A DNA stretch of 36,364 nucleotides from positions 1 to 36,364 of the forward strand of contig JAFMRC010000011.1 of the NCBI GenBank assembly GCA_017354375.1, written 5' to 3'. Below, piece by piece: positions 29,634-36,364 of the stretch (its first letter is position 1; every line of letters starts with the position of its first letter). The DNA comes from Nocardiopsaceae bacterium. GTDB lineage: Bacteria; Actinomycetota; Actinomycetes; Streptosporangiales; Streptosporangiaceae. A model generated the notes under the pieces. It was given only the letters and a program-made list of their open reading frames with translations. It did no database searches and had not been told where the DNA came from. Made by a program: the position numbers and the translations under genes.

Positions 29634-29679
29634 GCCCGAGCGGATGACGGTCGCACGCCAGCCACCCATCCGCTCGGGC
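29634..29679 (+). terminator. Terminator hairpin with 13-base arms
   Basis: GCCCGAGCGGATG (29634-29646) and CATCCGCTCGGGC (29667-29679) are perfectly complementary around a 20-base loop, 18 bases after the stop of the small unknown gene. No T-tract, as is common in GC-rich actinobacteria. Confidence 0.7.
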
Positions 29680-29747
29680 CGTGGCTGGACTGGTTTCTCC
29701 AAATGCGGCTGTATAAACTAAATGACGTGATCCACAGGAGCAATCCG

Positions 29748-29777
29748 GTGCCCAGCAGCCGGGATGGCAGGCCGTGA
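29748..29777 (+). CDS. Possible 9-codon leader peptide
   Basis: GTG at 29748 preceded by AGGAG with 7-base spacing, then codons for PSSRDGRP and a TGA at 29775-29777 that overlaps the GTG start of the next gene as GTGA. The downstream gene lacks a good ribosome site of its own, so this mini-ORF may serve to couple translation. Short enough to be chance. Confidence 0.35.
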   Translation: MPSSRDGRP

Positions 29778-30205
29778 ACGGCGCCGAGGCGGTCGCGGCG
29801 GCGGTGACCTTCCTGTGGCTCGGGATGGTGCTCGCCATCTCGTTCCTCGAGGCGCCGCTCAAGTTCAGGGCTCCCGGCGTGACCCTGCAGGTCGGCCTGG
29901 GGATAGGCCGAGTGGTGTTCCGCGGGCTCAACTCAGCCGAGGCCGTGCTGGCTGCCCTCATCATCGTCACGATGATCACGGGCACGCCGCCCGCCTGGTT
30001 CCTCGTCCCGGCGGCGGTGGCCATGGCCGTCCTGGGGGTGCAGCTCGTGGCGGTACGCCCGCGCCTGGCCCGCCGTTCCGACGCCGTGCTGTCCGGTGCC
30101 GACGCCCCGCGCTCGCGAAGCCATCACGCCTACATCGCCCTGGAAGTCATCAAGGTGCTGGCGCTCCTGGCCGCCGGCATCACCGTGCTGGCCTTCCCGC
30201 GCTGA
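29774..30205 (+). CDS. Small four-helix membrane protein, unknown function
   Basis: A 143-residue integral membrane protein with about four hydrophobic segments: VAAAVTFLWLGMVLAISFL, SAEAVLAALIIVTMI, WFLVPAAVAMAVLGVQLVAV and IALEVIKVLALLAAGITVL. The loop EAPLKFRAPGVTLQVGLGIGRVVF after helix 1 looks conserved in style, but I cannot name the family. The start is GTG at 29774, weakly served by GGCAGG and possibly coupled to a leader peptide ending in the same GTGA. A TATAAACT at 29711-29718 may be the -10. The gene is followed by a strong stem-loop, so it may be a single transcription unit. Confidence 0.7.
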   Translation: MNGAEAVAAAVTFLWLGMVLAISFLEAPLKFRAPGVTLQVGLGIGRVVFRGLNSAEAVLAALIIVTMITGTPPAWFLVPAAVAMAVLGVQLVAVRPRLARRSDAVLSGADAPRSRSHHAYIALEVIKVLALLAAGITVLAFPR

Positions 30206-30224
30206 GAACGGTGCCGCGAGCTTG

Positions 30225-30267
30225 GCCTCCGCCTCAGGTGCCGATTCCGCGTACCTGAGACGGAGGC
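30225..30267. terminator. Stem-loop between two membrane-protein genes
   Basis: GCCTCCGCCTCAGGT (30225-30239) and ACCTGAGACGGAGGC (30253-30267) pair over 15 bases with one mismatch around a 13-base loop, 19 bases after the preceding stop. Probably ends transcription of the upstream gene; the next gene starts 33 bases later. Confidence 0.65.
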
Positions 30268-30299
30268 GGCGAAGGCCAGGGATCCCCGACAGTGGGGGC

Positions 30300-30893
30300 A
30301 TGCTGAGAAGAGTCGCGGGATGCCTGGGCGCCGGGCTCGCGCTAGGCGTCATGACGAACCTGGCGCAGGGCTGGCTGCCGGGCAGTTGGTATCAGATCGC
30401 CGACTCGGGGGCGGCCTGGTCGGCGGTCGCCTTCGTCGCCGGCGCGCTGCTGGCGGACCGGGGCGTGCGGGTGGCGGCGGTCGGAGGGCTGGCCGCGGAG
30501 CTAGGGCTGGTCACGGGCTACTACGGGTTCGCCGAATTCGGCCGTGGCGGCATGGGCATGCTGACTCCCGTGCTGGTGTGGCTGGTCATGGCGGTCGTGG
30601 CCGGTCCGCTGTTCGGCGCCGCCGGGGCATGGTGGCGGCGCGGCGACCGCCGGCGCCGTATCGTGGGGGGCGGCGCACTGGCCGGGGCAATCGGCGCGGA
30701 GGCCGCCTGCTACGCCTTCGTGTTGCACTACATGCCGCAGGCCTGCGTGAGTGCGGCGCTCATGGTGGCGCTGCCGCTGGCGATGGCGCGCGGCAACCAT
30801 GAGCGGGCTCTCACGCTGGTCGCGGCCGTGCCCCTGGCACTGTGCGCCTACGTGGTCGTCTACCAGGATTTCCTGGGGTCGGTTCTGGCCTGA
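30300..30893 (+). CDS. Integral membrane protein, unknown function
   Basis: A 197-residue protein with about six hydrophobic segments (VAGCLGAGLALGVMTNLAQ, AWSAVAFVAGALLA, VLVWLVMAVVAGPLFGAAGAW, GALAGAIGAEAACYAFVL, SAALMVALPLAMA and TLVAAVPLALCAYVVVY). It resembles uncharacterised DUF6518-like membrane proteins of actinobacteria, but I am not certain of the family. The ATG at 30300 has GGGGG immediately upstream. It is followed after 32 bases by a histidine kinase and response regulator in the same direction, so it may be cotranscribed with them and be regulated by, or contribute to, that sensor system. Confidence 0.75.
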   Translation: MLRRVAGCLGAGLALGVMTNLAQGWLPGSWYQIADSGAAWSAVAFVAGALLADRGVRVAAVGGLAAELGLVTGYYGFAEFGRGGMGMLTPVLVWLVMAVVAGPLFGAAGAWWRRGDRRRRIVGGGALAGAIGAEAACYAFVLHYMPQACVSAALMVALPLAMARGNHERALTLVAAVPLALCAYVVVYQDFLGSVLA

Positions 30894-30925
30894 CCGGCCC
30901 CGGCTGGCACGAGCGGAGAAACGGC

Positions 30926-32164
30926 TTGAGCGTCTCTTGGTTCCGGCGCGCATGGTCTCCGGACGCGGCCGTCGGCCTCGCTGTCCTTCTTCTGGGGCTC
31001 CCGGAGGCGGCCTGGCACGCCCCCACGGCCGACGGCCGACAGTACCTGCTGGTCGTGGCCGCCGCGGCGGTGGCCGGCGGGAGCCGACGGGCACCGGGGA
31101 CGGCGCTCGCGCTGGCCGTGCTGGTGAGCGTGGCCCAGGTACTGTCCGCCACCCCGTTCCTGCTCGTCCAGGTCGTGGAGGTGAGCGCGCTCTACGGCTG
31201 TGCCCGGTGGGGGAACCGGGCGACGGCGTGGCTTAGCAGCCTGACCGTCCCCCTCGCCGCCGGCCTGGTCCTGCTGGTCGGCGACGCGGGCGGCCCGCTG
31301 CCGACCGCGGGATCCCTTGACTGGCTGATCATCTGGCTCAGCCAGTCCGGGACGAACTGGGCGTACGTCGTGCTGGTCACCGCGGTGACGCTCCTGGGAC
31401 TGCCCTGGCTCGCCGGGCTGACGGTCCGCTTCGCGGAGCGCGCCCGGACCGCCCGGCGCTCGCAGGAGGCCGCCGAGGCGGACACGGAGCGCGCACGCGC
31501 CGAACGCGCCCAGGCCCAGGAGATCGCCGCGCTCCAGGAGGAGCAGGCGCGCCTGGCCAGGGATGTCCACGACGTCGTTGGCCACTCGCTGGCGGTGATC
31601 CTCGCGCAGGCCGAGTCGGCACAGTACCTTCCCGACAACGAGGGCGCACGCCAAGACATGGAGAGGGTCATGCGGAACATCGCGGCATCGGCCCGTACCT
31701 CACTGCAGGACGTGCGGCACGTGCTGGCCGGCGCCCCGGCGGACGCCGGCGCACGGGCGGAGCGCCTGGACGACATCCTGACCGGGGTGCGCGCGGGCGG
31801 CCGGGAAGTCATCCACACCGAGCATGGCACCGAACGTCCCCTGGCACCCGATGTGCGGGACGTGACGCTGCGCGTGCTGCAGGAGTCGCTCACCAACGCC
31901 GTCAAGCACGGCCGCAGAAGCGTCCCGGTCCGCCTGGACCGGCACTGGCCGCAGCGGCCCGGGGAGCGGGAACTGCGTGTCGAGGTGCGCAACGCCATCG
32001 CTGCCGAGCCAATGTCCGTCGCGTCCGCCGGGCTGGGGCTGGACGGCATGCGCCAGCGCCTCGCCTCGGTGGGCGGCAGGCTCGACATCCGGCGGGAAAC
32101 CGGTGGCGAAGGCGAGGAATTCCATGTCACGGCATGGGTACCCGTACGGGCGAAGTCCCGGTGA
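30926..32164 (+). CDS. Sensor histidine kinase (HisKA_3 type), second system
   Basis: A 412-residue membrane kinase. Five or so hydrophobic segments occupy residues about 15-165 (AAVGLAVLLLGLPEAAW, YLLVVAAAAVAGG, ALAVLVSVAQVL, VPLAAGLVLLVG and YVVLVTAVTLLGLPWLAGL), then a charged coiled-coil stretch rich in ERARAERAQAQE. Phospho-acceptor H215 lies in LARDVHDVVGHSLAVI; the ATPase domain has N324 (VLQESLTNAVKHG) and GLGLDGMRQRL. I chose TTG at 30926 (GGAG 8 bases upstream); the earlier ATG at 30842 lies inside the preceding gene. It ends in a GTGA overlap with its response regulator. Confidence 0.88.
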   Translation: MSVSWFRRAWSPDAAVGLAVLLLGLPEAAWHAPTADGRQYLLVVAAAAVAGGSRRAPGTALALAVLVSVAQVLSATPFLLVQVVEVSALYGCARWGNRATAWLSSLTVPLAAGLVLLVGDAGGPLPTAGSLDWLIIWLSQSGTNWAYVVLVTAVTLLGLPWLAGLTVRFAERARTARRSQEAAEADTERARAERAQAQEIAALQEEQARLARDVHDVVGHSLAVILAQAESAQYLPDNEGARQDMERVMRNIAASARTSLQDVRHVLAGAPADAGARAERLDDILTGVRAGGREVIHTEHGTERPLAPDVRDVTLRVLQESLTNAVKHGRRSVPVRLDRHWPQRPGERELRVEVRNAIAAEPMSVASAGLGLDGMRQRLASVGGRLDIRRETGGEGEEFHVTAWVPVRAKSR

Positions 32165-32844
32165 GCCGGCCTCGCGACGACTTCATCCGCGACATCCGGG
32201 TCCTGCTCGCCGACGACCAGCGGCTCTTCCGCGAGGGCGTGCAGGTGATGGTGCAGGCCCAGCCGGACATGACCGTCGTCGGCGCCGCCGCCGACGGACG
32301 CGAAGCGGTCCGCCTCGCCGACGAGCGCCAGCCCGACGTGGTCCTCATGGACATCCGCATGCCGGGCATGGACGGCGTGGAGGCTACTCGCCAGATCTTC
32401 CTGCCCTCTCGCACCGTCGGCCGCAGCCGCCCGATCCGGGTGGTGGTGCTGACCACGTTCGACCTCGACGACCGGGCCGCCACCGCCATCCGCCACGGCG
32501 CCAGCGGGTTCCTCCTCAAGGAAGCCACCCCTCAGCAACTGTGCAACGCGATCCGCACCGTCCACGCGGGGCACGCGGTCCTCGCCCCCGCCGACCTCAT
32601 CACCCTCATGGAACACCAGGTCCGCGCCACGACACCGGCACCGGCCGCCTTCGGCGCCCTGACCGGCAAAGAACGGGAGGTCTTCATGGCCGTTGCCCGG
32701 GGACTGAGCAACGCCGAGATCGCGCGCCGCGTCTTCGCCGGAGAATCGACGGTCAAGACCCACGTCGGATCAATCCTGCGCAAGCTCGGCCTGCGCGACC
32801 GGGTGCAGATCGTGGTGTTCGCCCACGAGCACGGCCTCATCTGA
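32161..32844 (+). CDS. NarL/LuxR-family response regulator, second system
   Basis: A 227-residue response regulator. Receiver domain: D18-D19, phospho-acceptor D64 in VVLMDIRMPGMDG, VVLTTF, and K120 in GFLLKEATP. An insert LPSRTVGRSRPI lengthens the loop before beta strand 4 compared with the paralogue at 23696. C-terminal LuxR HTH: LTGKEREVFMAVARGLSNAEIA and STVKTHVGSILRKLGLRDRV. The GTG start at 32161 overlaps the kinase stop as GTGA; an ATG at 32134 inside the kinase gene is less likely. It ends 22 bases from the convergent HEPN gene. Confidence 0.92.
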   Translation: MSRPRDDFIRDIRVLLADDQRLFREGVQVMVQAQPDMTVVGAAADGREAVRLADERQPDVVLMDIRMPGMDGVEATRQIFLPSRTVGRSRPIRVVVLTTFDLDDRAATAIRHGASGFLLKEATPQQLCNAIRTVHAGHAVLAPADLITLMEHQVRATTPAPAAFGALTGKEREVFMAVARGLSNAEIARRVFAGESTVKTHVGSILRKLGLRDRVQIVVFAHEHGLI

Positions 32845-32866
32845 CGACCCGGAACCGCCGGAGAAC

Positions 32867-33385
32867 CTAAAGTTCCTGCCCTGTCTTCCGCTGAGCGATA
32901 ACAAATTCCAGGAACTGCTCTCCCAGTTCAACGATCCGTTGCGCGCCGGCGATGCCGTCGGTGACGTCGGCCGCTGTGGCGACCGGCTTATCGGGGGCTG
33001 GGTACTGGGTCTCGTTGCGCTTCTGGCGCATCCAGTCAAATTCGCGCAGCGTGCGCCTGTGCCGGGGGAGCTGCGCCTGCATTAGCTCGCTCAGTACGCG
33101 GTGCCCGCCGTCGCCGCCGCGGGCGCGCAGTCCCTGGACAGCGAGCATGGCTGACAGCGACTTCCGTGCAGCGTCGTACGCAGTAACGAATGCTGCTGCG
33201 GCGTCCTCGGTGGTAGCCAGGATGCGGGCGGAGGACAGATGCAGGCGGGCCTGGGCAAGGATGGTGCGGGCATGAGCCGGATTTGCCTCAACACGCTCGA
33301 TCTGCCCGCGGTCGAGCAGGAACTCGGTGGCAGGAGCGCCATGCAGCCAGTAGAGGTCGTCCACAGGCGGGTTGCGCTCACTCAC
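32867..33385 (-). CDS. HEPN-domain protein, putative toxin partner of the MNT protein
   Basis: A 172-residue all-helical protein. Helices such as HARTILAQARLHLSSARIL and AFVTAYDAARKSLSAMLAVQGL and the segment DWMRQKRNETQYP (R120, R123, N124, Y128) fit a HEPN domain. Classical HEPN RNases carry R-X4-6-H; here the histidine place is taken by Tyr (RNETQY), as in some HEPN subfamilies, so RNase activity is uncertain. The GTG start (33383-33385) has CGGAGG 7 bases upstream and overlaps the stop of the nucleotidyltransferase gene by 8 bases. Order (antitoxin-like MNT first) and coupling match HEPN/MNT toxin-antitoxin modules. No direct evidence for toxicity is visible. Confidence 0.8.
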   Translation of the reverse strand: MSERNPPVDDLYWLHGAPATEFLLDRGQIERVEANPAHARTILAQARLHLSSARILATTEDAAAAFVTAYDAARKSLSAMLAVQGLRARGGDGGHRVLSELMQAQLPRHRRTLREFDWMRQKRNETQYPAPDKPVATAADVTDGIAGAQRIVELGEQFLEFVIAQRKTGQEL

Positions 33386-33971
33386 CGGCTGCCTCCGGGC
33401 CGAAGAGAGCAATAAGGGGACGGGACGCGACCGTCACCAGGAAGGGCTCGTCTTTCACGTCCCATGCCTCGGGCGTGGTGGTGTGGATGTTGACCTCGGT
33501 GTGCAACTGCTGCTGCGCCGCGTCTGCGACATCAAGCAGATCGGTCCGGGATGGGTTGCCGACGATAAGGACGTCGATGTCGCGTGGCGGCGGGCCGGGC
33601 TGGCCGGCGCGGCGGGCAGCCCAGGAGCCGTATATGTAGGCCTCGCGGATGCCGGGCAGCCTGGCAAGCAGATTACGTAGCACCGGAGCTGGCCCATAAG
33701 TTTCCACTACGATCTGCGACATAACCGACCACAGTGGGTGCTCGGTGTTGGCGCGCACCAGCCGGTTGTTGCCTTCGCGCCGATCGCACAGCACGTCAGC
33801 ATCGATGAGACGGCTGACCTCACGGTGAGCGACAGCTGGGAGCACGCCCGCGCGACGGGCGATCTCTGAGATCGTAAGCTCGGTCGTTGGATCGAGCAGT
33901 GTCTCTGCCAGCACGGCGCCCTGCGCGTCAGAGCGCAGGAAGGGTGTCAGCATGGACGGACCGACTTTCAC
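33378..33971 (-). CDS. MNT-type nucleotidyltransferase with N-terminal HTH, putative antitoxin
   Basis: A 197-residue two-domain protein. Residues about 12-75 form a winged HTH (LTISEIARRAGVLPAVAHRE, then VLCDRREGNNRLVRAN), and residues about 95-165 a minimal nucleotidyltransferase with the GS motif YIYGSWAARR (G115-S116) and D131-x-D133 (RDIDVLIVG), the metal-binding pair. In the known HEPN/MNT modules the MNT enzyme neutralises the HEPN toxin by AMPylating it. The HTH suggests that this one also represses its own operon. The GTG start at 33971 falls a few bases after a TTGCCT-17-TACTAT promoter, so the mRNA is probably leaderless; an internal ATG at 33953 has no ribosome site. Confidence 0.85.
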   Translation of the reverse strand: MKVGPSMLTPFLRSDAQGAVLAETLLDPTTELTISEIARRAGVLPAVAHREVSRLIDADVLCDRREGNNRLVRANTEHPLWSVMSQIVVETYGPAPVLRNLLARLPGIREAYIYGSWAARRAGQPGPPPRDIDVLIVGNPSRTDLLDVADAAQQQLHTEVNIHTTTPEAWDVKDEPFLVTVASRPLIALFGPEAAGE

Positions 33972-33979
33972 AAAACATG

Positions 33980-34008
33980 ATAGTACATTCAGTTTATGCG
34001 ATAGGCAA
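33980..34008 (-). promoter_or_regulatory. Promoter of the HEPN/MNT operon, likely leaderless
   Basis: On the minus strand TTGCCT (34003-34008) and TACTAT (33980-33985) are 17 bases apart. The -10 ends 8 bases before the GTG start codon, placing the transcription start at or next to the start codon. Confidence 0.65.
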
Positions 34009-34015
34009 GGTCCCC

Positions 34016-34140
34016 AGATGCCGCCTCCGACGGTGATGTTCTACCCGGTGACGTAGCTGGCACCATCACAGGCCAGGAAGGCGACGACTTCGGCAACCGT
34101 CCTGGATGGCCTCCGGCCGGGTGATGATGCCAAGGACTTA
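34016..34140 (-). pseudogene. Remnant of a short-chain dehydrogenase C-terminus
   Basis: Minus-strand translation gives GIITRPEAIQD in one frame, then after a 1-base shift VAEVVAFLACDGASYVTG, an in-frame TAG, then NITVGGG. Together this is the well-known end of FabG-like SDR proteins (usually RITRPEEIA...VAFLASDxASYVTGQxIxVDGG). One frameshift and one nonsense change (probably Gln to stop) show decay. The rest of the gene is missing: the next 220 bases belong to the promoter and start of the SnoaL-like gene. Confidence 0.7.
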
Positions 34141-34155
34141 CCGCTTGGGATCAAA

Positions 34156-34189
34156 TCTAATTGATGTTAGAATCTAACGTTAGTTAGGT
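34156..34189 (+). promoter_or_regulatory. Promoter with GTTAG-rich palindromic operator
   Basis: A -35 of TTGATG (34161-34166) and a weak -10 of TTAGGT (34184-34189) are 17 bases apart. Between them lie GTTAGAATCTAAC (34166-34178, perfect around a central A) and CTAACGTTAG (34174-34183, perfect), with a further TCTAA at 34156-34160. More GTTAG copies follow at 34196-34200 and 34206-34210. The TetR gene ending this operon is the likely binder. Confidence 0.6.
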
Positions 34190-34228
34190 TTTGTGGTTAG
34201 GCGAGGTTAGGGAGAAGGGCGGAGGCGT

Positions 34229-34720
34229 ATGGGCGTGCCCAAGGCCGACATCACGAGCGTGGATCCGGCCTTCGCGGTCCGGTGGTACGACGAGTGGATC
34301 GAAGCCTGGAACAAGCGGAGACCCGAGATGATCCCCGCCCTGGTCACCGAGGACTTCCTGCTGGACAGCCCGACCACCCGGCACACCGGCTGGCATGTCC
34401 AGGGCCAGGCGGCCGCGGCCGGGTACCTGCGCTACGTGGTCACCGCCTACCCCGACCTGCGATGGGAGGTCACGGCGCCGCCGATGTTCCGCAGCGACCT
34501 GGCCCGGGTAGCGTTCAGCTGGCGGGGAACCGGTCACTTCAGCGGGGTACTCGACCCGCCCGGAGTGCCGGGGACCGGGCATCCCTTCGACTTCTCCGGG
34601 CTGGAGGTCTTCGACTTCCGCGACGGCCGCGCCTGCTACCTCAACGCCAGCTACGACCTGCTCGGCCTGATGAAGCAGACCGGCCTGTACCAGGGAGCGA
34701 CGAAAGCCGCCCGGTCATGA
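34229..34720 (+). CDS. SnoaL-like (NTF2-fold) protein
   Basis: A 163-residue protein of the SnoaL/ester-cyclase type NTF2 fold. Supporting features are the first helix VRWYDEWIEAWNKRRPEMIPALVTEDFLLDSP, the strand WEVTAPPMFRSDLARVAFSW, and the closing segment SGLEVFDFRDGRACYLNASYDLLGLMKQTG, typical of this family. Members range from polyketide cyclases to hydrolases and isomerases, so the reaction is not predictable. The ATG at 34229 has GGAGG close upstream. It overlaps the acyl-CoA synthetase gene by 4 bases (ATGA), so it probably acts on the same acyl-CoA or its product. Confidence 0.82.
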   Translation: MGVPKADITSVDPAFAVRWYDEWIEAWNKRRPEMIPALVTEDFLLDSPTTRHTGWHVQGQAAAAGYLRYVVTAYPDLRWEVTAPPMFRSDLARVAFSWRGTGHFSGVLDPPGVPGTGHPFDFSGLEVFDFRDGRACYLNASYDLLGLMKQTGLYQGATKAARS

Positions 34721-36267
34721 CCGCCAGCCTGCGCGAGCTTCTCGAGCGCCACGACGCCGACGCCCCCGACGCCATCGTCCTGTCCGGCGCGGGTCAGCAC
34801 CTGACCTGGCGTGACCTGCGGGCCGAAGCCCGCCGCATCGCCGCCGCCCTGACCCGGGACGGGGTCAAGCCCACCGACCGCGTGGTGTTCGTGGGCAAGA
34901 ACGACCTGGCCTACTTCGGGTACCTGTTCGGCTGCGCCCTAGCCGGGGCGGTGCCGGTGCCGCTGAACTGGCGGCTGTCCGCGGCCGAGCTGACCGCGAT
35001 GATCGAGGACTGCGGCGCCGAGGTCGTGTTCACCGACGAGGCGGGCGCCACCGCCGTCGAGCGGGCCGAGGCCGAGCTCCCGGCGGTCCGCACCATCGTC
35101 GCCCTGGGCCAGCACGACCGCTGGCCGTCCCTGACCGCGTGGAAGGATCCCGTCGGCGACGACCCGGGCGCCACCGCTGCCCCCGACGACATCGCCTTCC
35201 AGCTGTATACCAGCGGTACCACCGGCCCGCCCAAGGGCGCGATGTTCGCCAACGGGTCCAACCTGCGGGTACTGCTGGACGACATCTCGGTGGCCTGGGG
35301 GTTCACCGCCGACGACGTGAGCCTGGTGTGCATGCCCCTGTGCCACATGGGTGGCCTGGCCTGGGCACTGGCCGGGATGGCCCAGGGCGCTCGGCAGGTC
35401 ATCGTGCGCGACTTCGCGCCGGGGCCGGTGCTGGACACCATGGCCGCCGAAGACGTCTCCATGGCCTTTTGCGTCCCCACCATGCTCAGCGCCCTCAGCG
35501 CCGCAGCCCCCGGATCCCGGCCGCCCCGGCTGCGGCAGATGGTGTACTCCGGCGCTCCCATCAGCCCCACCGGACTGCGCCAGGCCCAGGACGCGTTGCG
35601 CTGCGACTTCGTGCAGATCTACGGACTGACCGAGGCCACCGGGGCGTTCGCTCAGCTGTCCGCGGCCGAGCACGCCGACGCCGGTCACCCCGAGTGGCTG
35701 CGTTCGGCCGGGCGCCCGTACCCATGGGTCGAAGTCCGGGCCGTGTCGCCGCAGACCGGCCAGGATGTGCCCACCGGGCAGGTCGGGGAGATCTGGACCC
35801 GGTCCCCGCAGAACATGGCCGGATACTGGCACCAGCCCGAGCGGACCGCGGCGGCGCTGACCCCGGACGGCTGGCTGCGCACCGGGGACCTGGGCTACCT
35901 CGACGATGACCAGCGGATCTACCTGGTCGACCGGGCCAAGGACATGATCATCACCGGCGGGGAGAACGTCTACCCGGCCGAGGTAGAGAAGGTTCTGGCC
36001 GCCCACCCCGCGCTGGCCGAGGCGGCGGTGATCGGCGTGCCGGACGACCACTGGGGCGAGACGGTCAAGGCGGTGGTGGTGGCCCGGCCGGGCGCGACCG
36101 TGGACGCTGCGGAGGTGATCGCGTTCTGCCGGGGCCAGCTGGCCCGGTTCAAGTGCCCGACCAGCGTGGACGTGGTGGACGCGCTGCCGCACACCGCCAC
36201 CGGCAAGGTGATCAAGCCGGCGCTGCGCGAACGCTACTGGCAGAATCATGACCGGCGCATTCACTGA
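34717..36267 (+). CDS. Acyl-CoA synthetase (AMP-forming, ANL superfamily)
   Basis: A 516-residue adenylate-forming ligase that activates a carboxylic acid to acyl-AMP and then acyl-CoA. Motifs in order: P-loop YTSGTTGPPKGAM (164-176), CMPLCHMGGLAWAL, A5 QIYGLTEATG, A7 LRTGDLGYLD, hinge VDRAKDMIITGGENVYPAEVE and the catalytic C-terminal lysine in TATGKVIKPALRE. The overall pattern is that of fatty-acid or aromatic-acid CoA ligases of the FadD group; substrate unknown. The ATG at 34717 overlaps the SnoaL-like stop. It ends 20 bases inside the TetR gene. Confidence 0.92.
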   Translation: MTASLRELLERHDADAPDAIVLSGAGQHLTWRDLRAEARRIAAALTRDGVKPTDRVVFVGKNDLAYFGYLFGCALAGAVPVPLNWRLSAAELTAMIEDCGAEVVFTDEAGATAVERAEAELPAVRTIVALGQHDRWPSLTAWKDPVGDDPGATAAPDDIAFQLYTSGTTGPPKGAMFANGSNLRVLLDDISVAWGFTADDVSLVCMPLCHMGGLAWALAGMAQGARQVIVRDFAPGPVLDTMAAEDVSMAFCVPTMLSALSAAAPGSRPPRLRQMVYSGAPISPTGLRQAQDALRCDFVQIYGLTEATGAFAQLSAAEHADAGHPEWLRSAGRPYPWVEVRAVSPQTGQDVPTGQVGEIWTRSPQNMAGYWHQPERTAAALTPDGWLRTGDLGYLDDDQRIYLVDRAKDMIITGGENVYPAEVEKVLAAHPALAEAAVIGVPDDHWGETVKAVVVARPGATVDAAEVIAFCRGQLARFKCPTSVDVVDALPHTATGKVIKPALRERYWQNHDRRIH

Positions 36268-36364
36268 CCGGGCGCAGCCCCGCTCCCTCACCAAGGGGGA
36301 CCGGGCGCGGCGCCGGCTGCTGGACGCGGCCGCGGCCGCGATGGCCCCGCACGGCCGGGCCGGG
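36248..36364 (+). CDS. TetR-family regulator (N-terminal part, cut by window end)
   Basis: The first 39 codons of a gene running off the window. TKGDRARRRLLDAAAAAMAPHG is the typical first helix of a TetR DNA-binding domain. It overlaps the acyl-CoA synthetase gene by 20 bases and so belongs to the same operon. It probably represses the promoter at 34156-34189 until an acyl-CoA or related ligand binds. The ligand domain is outside the window. Confidence 0.75.
   Translation, partial: MTGAFTDRAQPRSLTKGDRARRRLLDAAAAAMAPHGRAG

Noticed and set aside
34939-36294. Minus-strand 451-codon frame opposite the acyl-CoA synthetase
   Set aside because: Antisense shadow; the plus strand carries all ANL-superfamily core motifs.

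Overview
The window is GC-rich DNA with tightly packed genes, frequent 4-base ATGA/GTGA overlaps, GTG and TTG starts and actinobacterial families throughout (NarL-type two-component pairs, a NiCoT nickel carrier, ArsR followed by ArsM). It most likely comes from the chromosome of a soil actinomycete. I cannot name the genus. No rRNA, tRNA, insertion sequence or CRISPR array is visible.

Left part (1-8377): the 3' end of a phytoene-desaturase-like FAD oxidoreductase; a DUF1269 membrane protein; an arsenic operon (arsR followed by an ArsM methyltransferase fused to an ArsN-like acetyltransferase) with a palindromic operator; a zinc alcohol dehydrogenase; and a divergent pair made of an atypical glucose-6-phosphate-dehydrogenase paralogue and a GH15 glucoamylase/trehalase-type hydrolase.

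Centre (8374-23527): the most interesting region, about 15 kb that looks like one catabolic locus in three transcription units. Unit A (minus, 14034 to 8374) runs MFS transporter, COG4091/DRL-like oxidoreductase with SAF domain, Tdh-like zinc dehydrogenase, family III CoA-transferase, crotonase. Unit B (plus, 14293 to 16103) runs zinc dehydrogenase, DeoR regulator. Unit C (minus, 23527 to 16108) runs second family III CoA-transferase, zinc dehydrogenase, RuBisCO-like protein, DUF1537 acid-sugar kinase, CitE-like lyase, SDR, GntR regulator. Units A and B diverge from near-consensus promoters, each followed by the same 14-base TGTTC-N4-GAACA site in opposite orientation. Unit C starts at a different palindromic site. 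The kinase plus RuBisCO-like pair recalls the 3-oxo-isoapionate kinase and 4-phosphate-cleaving RuBisCO-like protein of D-apionate catabolism. The two CoA-transferases, CitE-like lyase and crotonase are not part of that route as I know it, so the locus may degrade a different (branched or acid) sugar through phosphorylated and CoA-bound intermediates. The substrate is unknown.

Right part (23650-36364): a CPBP protease-histidine kinase-response regulator operon; a secreted GH27 alpha-galactosidase diverging from a NiCoT nickel transporter across a Nur-like box; a small unknown protein behind a Zur-like box; two small membrane proteins and a second histidine kinase-response regulator pair; a HEPN/MNT toxin-antitoxin-like pair whose nucleotidyltransferase carries an HTH domain; a decayed SDR fragment; and a SnoaL-like protein, acyl-CoA synthetase and TetR operon (TetR cut by the window end) behind a GTTAG-rich palindromic operator.
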